Source: Reinekea forsetii
Lineage (GTDB): Bacteria; Pseudomonadota; Gammaproteobacteria; Pseudomonadales; Natronospirillaceae
Length of the DNA: 64,000 nt
Assembly (NCBI RefSeq): GCF_018860385.1
Contig: NZ_JAHKPH010000012.1
Coordinates: 22,240 to 86,239, forward strand
Reading direction: 5' to 3'
The notes below the pieces were generated by a model. That model worked only from the letters and a program-made list of their open reading frames with translations. It was not told the origin of the DNA and did no database searches. Positions 50,159 through 59,506 of the stretch are shown here, in pieces (position 1 is the stretch's first letter; every line of letters begins with the position of its first letter). The position numbers and the translations under genes are program-made.

Positions 50159-52113
50159 AACGTTTCACTCTCAAAGTAGGTGTAACCATCAAGGCTATCT
50201 TTAAAAGCCTTCAGTATTGTTTTGCGTTTTACCGCGGTTATTTTGCCTTGCTTAACTGCTGCTTCGGCACGTTTTCGAAACTCTTCTTGCATAATCTTCG
50301 GATCGTACTCAACATAGCTTAGAACATCTGAAATGCTGTCGCCGTGAAACTCACGAGCAAAATTCAAGCTACCGTCTTCGCTGATGTGTACGCTCACCAC
50401 ATTGGTGTCACCAAATAAATTATGCAAATCACCTAACGTTTCTTGATAAGCGCCCACTAAGAATACACCAAGGTAATAATCTTCCAGCTCCTGCTTTTCG
50501 TGCAAACGAATGGTCTTTTTTATACCATCAACACTGGCAAATCGGTTTATTTGTCCATCGCAGTCGCAAGTAATGTCTGCAATAACCGCATGCCGAGTTG
50601 GGCGCTCTTCTAAACGATGCACAGGCATTACTGGGAACACTTGATCAATCGCCCAAGCATCGGGTAGCGACTGAAAAAGACTAAAATTGCCATAATAAAC
50701 ATCGGCCAATTGCTCATGAATGTCGAGTAATTCTGGCGCTGGGCGGTTTTGCTGCGCTACTTCTTTTGCCACCTTTTCAAAAACAGCTAAGGCCAAATTA
50801 TCGGCACAGGCACGTTCACTTAATCCGATTTGGCCGTGCAAAAATAATTGTCGAATTTGATCACGATAATATTCCGCATCGTGAAAACACTCCTGATAAT
50901 TTTGGCTATTGATTGCATCATTCACCAACCATAGGTTTTGCAATAACTCATGGCTATCTTCTGGTAAAGCATCAGGCAGCGGAGCCGGATCATGATTGCG
51001 CACATCTAAAATGTTAAACAACAACATTGAAGAATAGGCGACTGTCGCACGGCCCGATTCGGTTACGATCACGGGGTGCGCAATGCCTTTCGGTGTTAGC
51101 GCTTCGCTGATCGTCTCGACTATCGCGGCACAATACTCATCGAGCCCGTAGTTCATGCTGTTACTGCTGATATTACGAGTACCTTCGTAATCCACCGCTA
51201 GGCCACCCCCTAAATCAAGGTAACCCATAGGAGCGCCTTCTGCTTGCAAGCCAGAATAAAACTGACAAGCTTCTTGAACACCGTTTCGAATATTACGGAT
51301 ATTCGGTATTTGTGAGCCTATGTGGCAATGCAATAGCTGTAAGCAATCGATCATATCGGCCGCTTTAAGCTGAGTGACCACATCAAATAATGCCGTGGTA
51401 GACAGACCAAAAATAGAGCGATCACCGCTATCGGCGTTCCAGTGACCATCCACTTTCACACTGGAACGGATACGTACGCCTAAAAGCGGCTTAATGCCTA
51501 GCCGTTGACTGGCTTTAATAATAATGGGTAACTCAGCTGGCGTTTCTAAAATGAAGAAACACGGAATACCCATTTCGCGAGCATAGAGACCCAATTCAAT
51601 AAACTCAGAGTCTTTGTAGCCGTTACACACAATTAAACTGTCGTTATCTTGCAGTTTCGCTAAAGCAATGATCAGCTCAGCCTTACTGCCCGCTTCCAAG
51701 CCATGACTGAATCGTCGACCATAATCGGCAATTTCTTCAACCACGTGGCATTGCTGGTTAACTTTAATCGGGAAAACACCGCGATATACGTTTTGATAAT
51801 CGTAAGCGGTGATGGCTTCTGCAAAGGCATTATTGAGCTTCGCAATGCGATCATCGAGCAGGTTTTCTATGCGCAGCATCGCTGGCATTTCCAAACCCCG
51901 TTCGGACATTGCTTGAATAATATCGAGAATGGCAACAGACGCTTTCTGCTCGCCAAAAGGGACATTAACGACAGCCTGACCGGCCTCATTAACTGAAAAA
52001 TAATCCGCGCCCCAGTCGTTTACACCGTATAACTGAGCGCTGTCTTCGGTCGTCCAAGGTGTGGCCGACTCTACAGAATTAGGTTTTGTTAGAAAAGAAG
52101 GGTTCTTTCCCAT
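50155..52113 (-). CDS. speA: Biosynthetic arginine decarboxylase
   Basis: PLP enzyme converting arginine to agmatine. The 652-residue length and features fit SpeA: VYRGVFPIKVNQQCHVVEEI carrying the PLP lysine near residue 105, NGYKDSEFIELGL, LLHCHIGSQIPNIR, YLDLGGGLAVDYEG, and ITCDCDGQINRF. The ATG at 52111-52113 has GGAGGAAG upstream; the open frame begins 5 codons earlier with TTG. It leads the polyamine operon with the synthase, decarboxylase and agmatinase, giving a complete arginine to spermidine route that avoids SAM decarboxylase. Confidence 0.95.
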   Translation of the reverse strand: MGKNPSFLTKPNSVESATPWTTEDSAQLYGVNDWGADYFSVNEAGQAVVNVPFGEQKASVAILDIIQAMSERGLEMPAMLRIENLLDDRIAKLNNAFAEAITAYDYQNVYRGVFPIKVNQQCHVVEEIADYGRRFSHGLEAGSKAELIIALAKLQDNDSLIVCNGYKDSEFIELGLYAREMGIPCFFILETPAELPIIIKASQRLGIKPLLGVRIRSSVKVDGHWNADSGDRSIFGLSTTALFDVVTQLKAADMIDCLQLLHCHIGSQIPNIRNIRNGVQEACQFYSGLQAEGAPMGYLDLGGGLAVDYEGTRNISSNSMNYGLDEYCAAIVETISEALTPKGIAHPVIVTESGRATVAYSSMLLFNILDVRNHDPAPLPDALPEDSHELLQNLWLVNDAINSQNYQECFHDAEYYRDQIRQLFLHGQIGLSERACADNLALAVFEKVAKEVAQQNRPAPELLDIHEQLADVYYGNFSLFQSLPDAWAIDQVFPVMPVHRLEERPTRHAVIADITCDCDGQINRFASVDGIKKTIRLHEKQELEDYYLGVFLVGAYQETLGDLHNLFGDTNVVSVHISEDGSLNFAREFHGDSISDVLSYVEYDPKIMQEEFRKRAEAAVKQGKITAVKRKTILKAFKDSLDGYTYFESETL

Positions 52114-52322
52114 CAAGGCTTCCTCCAAGATGCAGTAAAAGTGTTAAGAAAAAAAATAAATACACTTTCACTCATAAGAGAAAGTGCTTGATTAAAACCT
52201 CATAAAACCTCTGTAAGTTGCTAAAACGGCGGTGATTCTATTCCTCAACATCGGAATTGCAAGGAATTTTTTGATTAACTTGTCAGCTTTATATTAAAAA
52301 GTAAAGATAGGCGTAAAAAGAC

Positions 52323-52354
52323 AAAAGCCCCGATCCTTACGGAACGGGGCTTTT
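52323..52354 (-). terminator. Rho-independent terminator after tRNA-Thr
   Basis: AAAAGCCCCG (52323-52332) and CGGGGCTTTT (52345-52354) form a 10-base stem. On the minus strand it follows the tRNA gene by 6 bases and is itself followed by T-rich sequence. Confidence 0.85.
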
Positions 52355-52360
52355 AGAATG

Positions 52361-52436
<76 letters not shown>

Positions 52437-52600
52437 TAACGGAGGCGAACTATATATATGTGATTGTGAAAGGTCAACAACTAATTGATAAATATAAGGT
52501 TTTTTATTAATTTTAGTTTCAAATATACATCTCACAGGCAATATCCAGCGTTATAAGCTACGCTTCTTAAATAATTCCTAAGCGCTGTAAAGGCTTTTTC

Positions 52601-53365
52601 ATGATCAATAAGTGGATATTTCTCGTTTTGGTGCTCTTAGCTGCGAGCTCGGTTCATGCGAAGGACATGCAATTTTGCATGGCAAATCAGCCAGCGCCAC
52701 CGTTTTTACTGGGAACTACAACGATTTCTATGAACGAAAGTGGCATTGTTCCTGATCTACTGTTTATCGCCTCGCAAAACTCCAACGTAGACATCCATAT
52801 AAATAGACGAGCATGGAAAAGGTGCATTGAAGAAGTTAAGCTTGGAAAAGTTGATGCGGTCGCTGCCTTTGTCTACAGCGATGAGCGGGATAACTGGAGC
52901 GCTTTCCCAAAAACAGACGGAATCTTAGATGACCGCTACTTCTATCAAAGCAACTATATGGTATTTACTTACCCTGACTCTGGATTGACTTGGGACGGTG
53001 AGCATTTGCTACCCAAAACGGCTAAAGTACAGTCGATTCCAGGCTATGTCTCGGATCAAATATTACAAGATATGGGCTTTATGCCTTCTGCCCCGCTGCA
53101 ACCAATAAAAGCATTTGAGCTGGTGTCTCGTGGATTACTAGATGGCTTTGTGATGGAAGCACTGATTGGGCAAACTATTCTAAATGAGCTGAATTTAACT
53201 GATAAGGTGGTGACATTAGAGGCTCCTTTTACAACGACAAATTGGTACGCCGCCTTTTCAAAGCAAGCCTATGAAGAGCGCCCTGAAGATATTGAAGCGT
53301 TTTGGACGGCTTTAAAAGCCGCCCGAATTGAACATTCAAAAGCACTTTTTGATCTTTACCTATAA
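52601..53365 (+). CDS. Periplasmic solute-binding protein (SBP family 3-like)
   Basis: 254 residues with a signal peptide (1-20, VHA cleavage). The mature protein has the SBP-bac-3 layout: DMQFCMANQPAPPFLLG at the start, GIVPDLLFIA, RRAWKRCIEEVKLGKVDAVAAFVYSDER and a hinge-type FELVSRGLLDGFVMEA. The last is the usual G-x-x-D-(A/G)-F pattern. The ligand may be an amino acid or other small molecule; orphan proteins of this type without permease genes, as here, often act as sensors or have lost transport. It is convergent with phoU, 18 bases away. Confidence 0.8.
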   Translation: MINKWIFLVLVLLAASSVHAKDMQFCMANQPAPPFLLGTTTISMNESGIVPDLLFIASQNSNVDIHINRRAWKRCIEEVKLGKVDAVAAFVYSDERDNWSAFPKTDGILDDRYFYQSNYMVFTYPDSGLTWDGEHLLPKTAKVQSIPGYVSDQILQDMGFMPSAPLQPIKAFELVSRGLLDGFVMEALIGQTILNELNLTDKVVTLEAPFTTTNWYAAFSKQAYEERPEDIEAFWTALKAARIEHSKALFDLYL

Positions 53366-53383
53366 GCCAACGCTAGGCGAGAT

Positions 53384-54097
53384 CTACTTGCCTAGTTGAG
53401 CTTCGATATTGGCCAACTTTTTATGGCGAACGTCTTTGCCTTTTACAAGGTATATGACCGATTCGCCAATGTTACGCGCATGATCACCAATACGCTCAAG
53501 AGAGCGCAACGCCCACATCACATTCAGTGCGTGGGAGATCATTCTCGGATCTTCCATCATTTTGGTCACTAATGTTCTGATGGCGGTGCCATATTCTAAG
53601 TCGACGGCTTTGTCTTGCTGCAACACCGATAATGCTTGGTCGGTATCGAGACGAGCAAACGAATCTAATGCTTGCTGCACCATTTGACGAACTTTTTCAC
53701 CAATATGGCGAAGCTCTACAAAGCTTTGTGGTCCGTTGCCCGCGTCTGCGATTTCTAATGCTTGTTTGGCAATTTTACTGGCCTCATCACCAATGCGTTC
53801 TAGATCGTTCACGGCACGTGTGACGGCGATTATGAAACGTAAATCTGACGCTGCCGGGTTTCGGCGTGCTAGAATTTGTGTGCACTCTTCATCAATTTTT
53901 ACTTCCATCTCATTCACTTCTTTATCTAAAGTGATGGTTTGCTCGGCAACTTTCGTATCAACATTTTGCAATGCGTTAAACGCCATTTCTAATTGCTGCT
54001 CAACTAAACCACCCATTTGCATAAGATGCTTACGTGCTTGCTCAAGCTCTGCCGTGAATTGTGCTGAGGTGTGTTTTTCAAATGTCATTTTGGCCAC
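53384..54097 (-). CDS. phoU: Phosphate transport regulator PhoU
   Basis: Cytoplasmic negative regulator linking the Pst transporter to PhoR. The 237-residue protein folds into two PhoU three-helix repeats, each with the metal-binding E-x4-D-E/D pattern: LERIGDEASKIAKQA near residue 97 and LERIGDHARNIGESV near 204. It starts with GTG preceded by AAGGAG (an ATG lies 3 codons on). It is the last gene of the leftward pst operon, 10 bases after pstB. Confidence 0.96.
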   Translation of the reverse strand: MAKMTFEKHTSAQFTAELEQARKHLMQMGGLVEQQLEMAFNALQNVDTKVAEQTITLDKEVNEMEVKIDEECTQILARRNPAASDLRFIIAVTRAVNDLERIGDEASKIAKQALEIADAGNGPQSFVELRHIGEKVRQMVQQALDSFARLDTDQALSVLQQDKAVDLEYGTAIRTLVTKMMEDPRMISHALNVMWALRSLERIGDHARNIGESVIYLVKGKDVRHKKLANIEAQLGK

Positions 54098-54107
54098 AAG
54101 TGACTCC

Positions 54108-54944
54108 TTAACCGAATCGACCGGTGATGTAATCTTCCGTTAGTTTATGGCTAGGCGCTGTAAAAATCTTATCGGTATTATCTACTTCAATAAGGCGACC
54201 TAAGTGAAAGTATGCCGTGCGATTTGAAACTCGCGCAGCCTGTTGCATGCTGTGCGTCACGATTGCGATTGTGTAGTTCTCAGAAAGCTCGGCGATGAGC
54301 TCTTCAATGCGCGCGGTTGCAATTGGATCTAGGGCCGAGCATGGCTCATCCATTAAAATAACCTCGGGTGATACAGCAATCGTTCGCGCAATGCACAAGC
54401 GCTGTTGCTGGCCACCAGAAAGCCCAGTTGCAGGTTGATCTAATCGATCTTTAACTTCATCCCAAATACTGGCCTTACGCAATGCGGTTTCTACCACCTC
54501 ATCAAGTTCGACGCGACGATTAACTAAGCCGTGAATTTTTGGTCCGTAGGCTACGTTTTCGTATATAGATTTTGGAAACGGGTTTGGCTTTTGGAACACA
54601 ATCCCCACACGGGCTCGAAGGCTTACAACATCCATATTTTTTTCATAGATATTCTCACCATCTAAACTAATGTCACCCTTCACTTTACAGCTTTCTATGG
54701 TGTCATTCATTCGGTTCAACGTTCGTAAAAAAGTCGACTTACCGCAACCCGACGGACCGATCATTGCTAACACTTCATTTTTTCCGATATCGAGATCGAT
54801 GCCGTGAATCGCTTGAGCGTCGCCGTAAAACACATCTACGTTACGAGTGCTCATACGTGTTTGGTCTTCGCCTATTAGCGGGCTGCCAACGGTAGTAGAC
54901 CAGCCTTTGAATGTTTCTTCTATCGCTCTATTTTGCTCTGTCAT
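54108..54944 (-). CDS. pstB: Phosphate ABC transporter ATPase PstB
   Basis: ATPase subunit of the high-affinity phosphate importer. The 278-residue protein has Walker [21 protein letters not shown]-loop [18 protein letters not shown], signature [16 protein letters not shown], Walker [14 protein letters not shown] and the switch His in [13 protein letters not shown]. The start at 54944 (second ATG of the open frame) has AAGAGA about 8 bases upstream. It lies between pstA and phoU in the operon. Confidence 0.96.
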   Translation of the reverse strand: MTEQNRAIEETFKGWSTTVGSPLIGEDQTRMSTRNVDVFYGDAQAIHGIDLDIGKNEVLAMIGPSGCGKSTFLRTLNRMNDTIESCKVKGDISLDGENIYEKNMDVVSLRARVGIVFQKPNPFPKSIYENVAYGPKIHGLVNRRVELDEVVETALRKASIWDEVKDRLDQPATGLSGGQQQRLCIARTIAVSPEVILMDEPCSALDPIATARIEELIAELSENYTIAIVTHSMQQAARVSNRTAYFHLGRLIEVDNTDKIFTAPSHKLTEDYITGRFG

Positions 54945-54978
54945 TTTATACATCTCTTAAATTTTTAAATTGGGTAAC

Positions 54979-56292
54979 TCACCAACGACGCTCAAACTTT
55001 TTGCGTAAGAATACGGCGACTAAATTCATAGTGGCTAGGAAACCTAACAACACCATAATAGCGCCTGACGTTTTTGCGACAAAGGCTCGCTCTGGCAAAT
55101 CGGACCACAAATATACTTGCACCGGCAGCACAGTGGACGGATCAAAAGGAGTGGCTGGCACATCGACAATAAAGGCGACCATTCCGATCATTAACAAGGG
55201 CGCTGTTTCACCTAACGCTTGCGCCATACCAATGATGGTGCCGGTTAACATGCCAGGCATGGCCAGTGGCAATACATGGTGTAATACCATTTGCATTTTA
55301 GACGCCCCTAACCCTAACGCAGCTTCACGAATCGAAGGTGGCACGGCTTTGATGGAAGAACGTGACGAAATAATAATGGTGGGCAACGTCATCAGTGTTA
55401 ACACTAAGCCACCGACAACCGGCGCAGACCTTGGTAAATGCAACACATTAATGAATACGGCTAAACCCAGCAAACCGAACACAATGGAAGGCACCGCCGC
55501 TAGATTGTTAATGTTCACCTCAATAATTTCAGTCAATCTATTTTTAGGTGCAAATTCCTCTAAATAGATAGCTGTAGCAACTCCTAATGGGAAAGACAAA
55601 ATTAAAGTGACCAACAAGGTGTACAGTGACCCGATCATAGCACCGCGAATACCGGCTTGTTCTGCTTCACGTGAATCCCCACTGGTAAAAAACTGGGTAT
55701 TAAACGATTTACGAATGTCGCCTGACTCTTTAAGACTATCGACCCAAGCAATTTGCTCATCGGTAAATCGGCGTTCGGCCTCTGGCAAGGTACGATCAAC
55801 CTGACCTTTCATAAAGGCATCGGTTTCATCATCAGCCAACACCCAAACAGATTCCGTACTGTTTAATAATTCAGGGTTCGCTAACAGGCGATCTTTTAAA
55901 TCATATTCACCCACACTACTGGTTAATGTGTAGAGGCGGCGTTTAGCACTTCGGCCGGTCACTTCTGGGAAGCGCTCTTTTAAAGCTTCTTTCAGTAACC
56001 CACCCCAATTGGCGTACAAAAGCTGCTGCTCGTCTTCAATGATATCAATTCCTAACACTTCGGCATCGTAATGTACGTCTAAGCGAATCTCCGTAGCGTA
56101 AAAGGTTGAAAACCCCGCGGTAAAAATGGTGCCGATCAGCAGGGCTAAAAAGCTCAGTCCGATCACAATAGAACTGATACCGAAAAACTTAAAACGCTTT
56201 TCTTTGGCATAACGCTTCGCTAGCTTTTTATTAAGCCGCTCTTGCTTTGTTTGAGCTAATCGCTCAATTGCATTTAATGTTTGATTAGTCAT
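54979..56292 (-). CDS. pstA: Phosphate ABC transporter permease PstA
   Basis: Inner-membrane permease of 437 residues, longer than E. coli PstA (296). The extra length is an N-terminal part: a basic coiled segment (1-35), one membrane helix (about 38-62) and a large periplasmic domain (65-200). The permease core follows, with the EAA loop REAALGLGASKMQMVLHHVLPLAMPG. The extended form is common in marine gammaproteobacteria. It overlaps pstC by 8 bases and precedes pstB. Confidence 0.95.
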   Translation of the reverse strand: MTNQTLNAIERLAQTKQERLNKKLAKRYAKEKRFKFFGISSIVIGLSFLALLIGTIFTAGFSTFYATEIRLDVHYDAEVLGIDIIEDEQQLLYANWGGLLKEALKERFPEVTGRSAKRRLYTLTSSVGEYDLKDRLLANPELLNSTESVWVLADDETDAFMKGQVDRTLPEAERRFTDEQIAWVDSLKESGDIRKSFNTQFFTSGDSREAEQAGIRGAMIGSLYTLLVTLILSFPLGVATAIYLEEFAPKNRLTEIIEVNINNLAAVPSIVFGLLGLAVFINVLHLPRSAPVVGGLVLTLMTLPTIIISSRSSIKAVPPSIREAALGLGASKMQMVLHHVLPLAMPGMLTGTIIGMAQALGETAPLLMIGMVAFIVDVPATPFDPSTVLPVQVYLWSDLPERAFVAKTSGAIMVLLGFLATMNLVAVFLRKKFERRW

Positions 56293-57673
56293 ATTGCTCT
56301 CTGAATTTTTTCACGACTGCCAAGGCAATTACGTTAAGGATTAACGTGGTGACAAACAGCATTAAGCCTAAAGCAAACGCTGATAAAGTTTTTGCACTGT
56401 CAAATTCTTGATCGCCCACCAGCAATGTGGCTATTTGCACGGTTACTGTGGTGACCGCCTCTAACGGGTTGGCGGTTAAATTCGCTGCAAGCCCTGCGGC
56501 CATCACAACAATCATCGTTTCACCAATGGCACGAGACGCGGCCAGCAGTACACCACTGACAATGCCAGGCAATGCCGCTGGGAACACGACTTTCTTGATG
56601 GTTTCACTGCGCGTTGCACCTAACCCAATTGAACCATCGCGTAAGGTATTAGGCACTGCGTTTATAACGTCATCGGCTAATGACGATACAAATGGAATAA
56701 TCATGATGCCCATTACTAAACCAGCGGCCAATGCGCTTTCAGAAGAAACGCCCTGCGCACCAAACCCTTCTAAGAAACTCTTAAGCTGCGGCGCCATCGT
56801 AAGCGCTGCAAAGAAACCATAAACTACAGTAGGAATACCCGCTAACACTTCAAGCAGCGGTTTAATGATGCTGCGAGCTTTAGGTGTGGCGTATTCGACT
56901 AAAAAGACCGCGGTCATTAACCCGATAGGAACAGCCACCACTAAAGCAATGGCCGCGATCATGAGCGTACCTACAAATAGAGGAATAGCACCAAACGCTC
57001 CTGATGAACCCGTCACTTCGGCGTTTATCGCCATTTGTGGGCTCCACTTTGTACCGAATACAAACTCAGTAAAGGGTACGGCTTGGAAGAATCGTATCGA
57101 TTCAAATAAAACAGAAAAGACAATACCCACGGTCGTTAAAATGGCCACTGAAGAACTGAGCATGAGGATGGTGCGCAAGACACGCTCAAAATGATGCCGT
57201 GCTTTTTGAGCGGGGCGAATCAGCACCCAACCTATTGCGGCACACAAGGCGGTAAGTGCAATCACTAAAGTCGTTTTTAGAATACGACTGCTACGCTCTA
57301 ATGCGTCGAGCTGTTCTACAGCCGTTAAAAAAGCTGAATCAGAGGCCGTTGCTAATGACCCAACTCTTAAGTTATTAATTTCTGTCCATAACAGACTCAA
57401 CTCTGAATCGGCCATGTTTTGATAACTCAGGGGTAACTCGCTGAGTACTTTGTTTTGGATCCAAGACTCTTCAAAAATCACCCAAAGACAAAGCAAGATA
57501 ATGGCAGGAATACCCGCCCATATACCAGCCATTAAACCGTAGTAGTTTGGCAGCGAGTGTAAGTGGCGTACCCCGCCAATAGACTTCGCAAGCGCCTCGG
57601 ATCGCTTTCGCCCAAATACGTACGCCATGATTGCAAACATGACGATGAGCAAAAACAGGGAGGAAGATGTCAT
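56285..57673 (-). CDS. pstC: Phosphate ABC transporter permease PstC
   Basis: Inner-membrane permease of 462 residues, again longer than the E. coli protein because of an N-terminal extension with membrane helices near 1-20 and 45-70 and a periplasmic loop up to 130. The core has several helices and the EAA loop RDGSIGLGATRSETIKKVVFPAALPG. The start has AGGAGAC 6 bases upstream. It pairs with PstA and lies after pstS, from which it is separated by a terminator-like hairpin. Confidence 0.95.
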   Translation of the reverse strand: MTSSSLFLLIVMFAIMAYVFGRKRSEALAKSIGGVRHLHSLPNYYGLMAGIWAGIPAIILLCLWVIFEESWIQNKVLSELPLSYQNMADSELSLLWTEINNLRVGSLATASDSAFLTAVEQLDALERSSRILKTTLVIALTALCAAIGWVLIRPAQKARHHFERVLRTILMLSSSVAILTTVGIVFSVLFESIRFFQAVPFTEFVFGTKWSPQMAINAEVTGSSGAFGAIPLFVGTLMIAAIALVVAVPIGLMTAVFLVEYATPKARSIIKPLLEVLAGIPTVVYGFFAALTMAPQLKSFLEGFGAQGVSSESALAAGLVMGIMIIPFVSSLADDVINAVPNTLRDGSIGLGATRSETIKKVVFPAALPGIVSGVLLAASRAIGETMIVVMAAGLAANLTANPLEAVTTVTVQIATLLVGDQEFDSAKTLSAFALGLMLFVTTLILNVIALAVVKKFREQYD

Positions 57674-57732
57674 AGTGTCTCCTAATTAAACAAAATCGCT
57701 AACAGCGATTCACCAAGTTAGCCTAAAACGCG

Positions 57733-57761
57733 AAAAAAGGAACCAGCCAAAGGCTAGCTCC
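57733..57761 (-). terminator. Partial terminator between pstS and pstC
   Basis: On the minus strand a 10-base stem (GGAGCTAGCC-TTT-GGCTGGTTCC, two G-U pairs) is followed by TTTTTT, 24 bases after the pstS stop. It would let PstS be made in excess over the permease genes. Confidence 0.75.
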
Positions 57762-57784
57762 TTACGCTTCGCATAGTGCGTTTA

Positions 57785-58819
57785 TTACATTGTAAATTCT
57801 TTCTGTGCTGCAACCGCTGCACGTATTTCTTTTAACTCTTGTGACCCTAACGGAATCAATCCTTTTTCTGCAAGGTAACCATCTTCACCTTGTGCGGCTG
57901 GGCTTAAGAATGTATTCACATACTCAAGAATGCCAGGGATCACACCAATGTGGTTCTTCTTAACGAAGAAGTGCAATGGACGAGACACTGGGTAGCTACC
58001 GTCAGAGATTGAATCAAAGCTGATGTCTATACCGTTAAACGCTGCGCCTTGTACTTTATCGCTGTTTTGATCTAAGAATGAATAGCCAAAGATACCGTAA
58101 GCGTTTGGATCGGCTTCTAGCTTTTGAACGATAAGGTTGTCGTTCTCACCGGCTTCTACAAAGGCACCGTCTTCACGCATTGAGTCGCAAATTTCTAAGT
58201 ATTGGCTCTTGTCGCTGCTCTTTAGGTCTTTGATCCAATCAAACTTAGCACAGCCCTTTTGCATCACAAGCTCAACAAACGCAGCACGTGTACCAGAAGT
58301 TGGTGGGGGACCTAACACTCGAATGGCAACATTCGGTAATTTAGGATTGATGTCACTCCACGTTTTATATGGGTTTTCGATCAACTCACCGGCTTTAGTA
58401 CCCGGTACTTTGGCGGCAAGCGCTAAGAAAATCTCTTGTTGAGTAACGTCTAGTTTTTCGCCTTTCTTGCTGTTTGCAACAGCAATACCATCGTAGCCAA
58501 TTTTCACTTCGATAATACCAATGCCTTTTTCAGCGCAAGCCTCGTATTGTGATTGCTTGATGTAGCTTGAAGAGTTGGTAATGTCTGGCGTGCTTTCACC
58601 TACACCGTCACAGAAAAGTTTTAAGCCACCACCAGAACCGGTTGACTCAATGGTCGGTGTTGCAAATGAAGTAGAACGACCAAAGCGCTCTGCTACAACA
58701 GTGGCAAACGGATAAACGGTAGATGAACCGACAATATTAATTTGGTCACGAGCGTGCGCCTGCAGAGCGCTTACGGAAGCGATCGTAGTTAAGGCTGCAG
58801 CTAAGAGTACTTTTTTCAT
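57785..58819 (-). CDS. pstS: Phosphate-binding periplasmic protein PstS
   Basis: 344 residues with a signal peptide (1-23, cleavage after HA). Phosphate-binding segments are clear: INIVGSSTVYPFATVVAERF at the N-terminus, TPTIESTGSGGGLKLFCDG, and the late PPTSGTRAAFVELVM. It is the first gene of the pst operon, with AAAGGAG before the ATG and a Pho box upstream, so it is induced by PhoB under phosphate limitation. Confidence 0.96.
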   Translation of the reverse strand: MKKVLLAAALTTIASVSALQAHARDQINIVGSSTVYPFATVVAERFGRSTSFATPTIESTGSGGGLKLFCDGVGESTPDITNSSSYIKQSQYEACAEKGIGIIEVKIGYDGIAVANSKKGEKLDVTQQEIFLALAAKVPGTKAGELIENPYKTWSDINPKLPNVAIRVLGPPPTSGTRAAFVELVMQKGCAKFDWIKDLKSSDKSQYLEICDSMREDGAFVEAGENDNLIVQKLEADPNAYGIFGYSFLDQNSDKVQGAAFNGIDISFDSISDGSYPVSRPLHFFVKKNHIGVIPGILEYVNTFLSPAAQGEDGYLAEKGLIPLGSQELKEIRAAVAAQKEFTM

Positions 58820-58887
58820 TGTATTGCTCCTTTAGTGAATAGTGTGGCCATCACTCGATGGCATGAACGCTATCCTAAAAAAGCAAT

Positions 58888-58905
58888 GTGACAGTTATGT
58901 GACAA
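58888..58905 (-). promoter_or_regulatory. Pho box upstream of pstS
   Basis: On the minus strand TTGTCAC-ATAA-CTGTCAC, two repeats spaced 11 bases apart, matching the PhoB consensus. A TAGGAT -10-like hexamer follows about 11 bases downstream, the usual placement for PhoB-activated promoters. Confidence 0.85.
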
Positions 58906-59023
58906 ATTGACATTTTTTTCATATTTCTCCTTTAACACCAAAAAAGCAGGCTTTCACATAGGCATAGAAGGCTATAGCCGATATAATGCGGCGCTTTACA
59001 ATAACAACTTAAACAGTCGAGTC

Positions 59024-59419
59024 ATGCCTAAATTAGATGAGTCTTATCCAGAGCCGAAAGGTGAGTTACAACTAAGAGTGGTAGCGCAACCCAGTGATGT
59101 AAACGCAAATGGAGACATTTCTGGCGGATGGTTAGTGTCACAAATGGACAATGCCGCCAGTATCGTTGCCAGCCGCATAGCAAAAGGCCGAACAGCCACT
59201 ATGGCTATGGGGGATATGAGTTTTATGCGCCCTATTCGAGTCGGTTCTGTTGTGTGTTGTTATACGCATATTGCGCACGTTGGTAAAAGCTCTGTCCGCA
59301 TTAATATAGAAGTGTGGAGCCGAATGCCTGAAGACACTGAGCGAAATAAAGTGACCGAAGCTGAATTTGTGTACGTTGCTATTGATCAGAATCGAAGAAT
59401 TCGTTCTATCGAGCTTTAA
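59024..59419 (+). CDS. Acyl-CoA thioesterase, YciA/hotdog type
   Basis: 131-residue hotdog-fold thioesterase. ELQLRVVAQPSDVNANGDISGGWLVSQMDNAASIVA holds, split over residues 10-45, the N-x-x-G-(D/H)-x-(S/H)-G-G active-site loop typical of YciA; RPIRVGSVVCCYTHIAHVGKSSVRINIEV follows. It probably hydrolyses short- to medium-chain acyl-CoA. The ATG at 59024 gives the family start; the upstream frame would run into the pstS promoter. A TATAAT at 58982-58987 is a likely -10 box. Confidence 0.85.
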   Translation: MPKLDESYPEPKGELQLRVVAQPSDVNANGDISGGWLVSQMDNAASIVASRIAKGRTATMAMGDMSFMRPIRVGSVVCCYTHIAHVGKSSVRINIEVWSRMPEDTERNKVTEAEFVYVAIDQNRRIRSIEL

Positions 59420-59506
59420 CTACGGTTTTCCAACCGAGCTAAAAACAACCTAGCTTGGCTTGCAGTCAAACGCTAATCTAACTCTATAACTTAAGAGGGT
59501 TAGATC

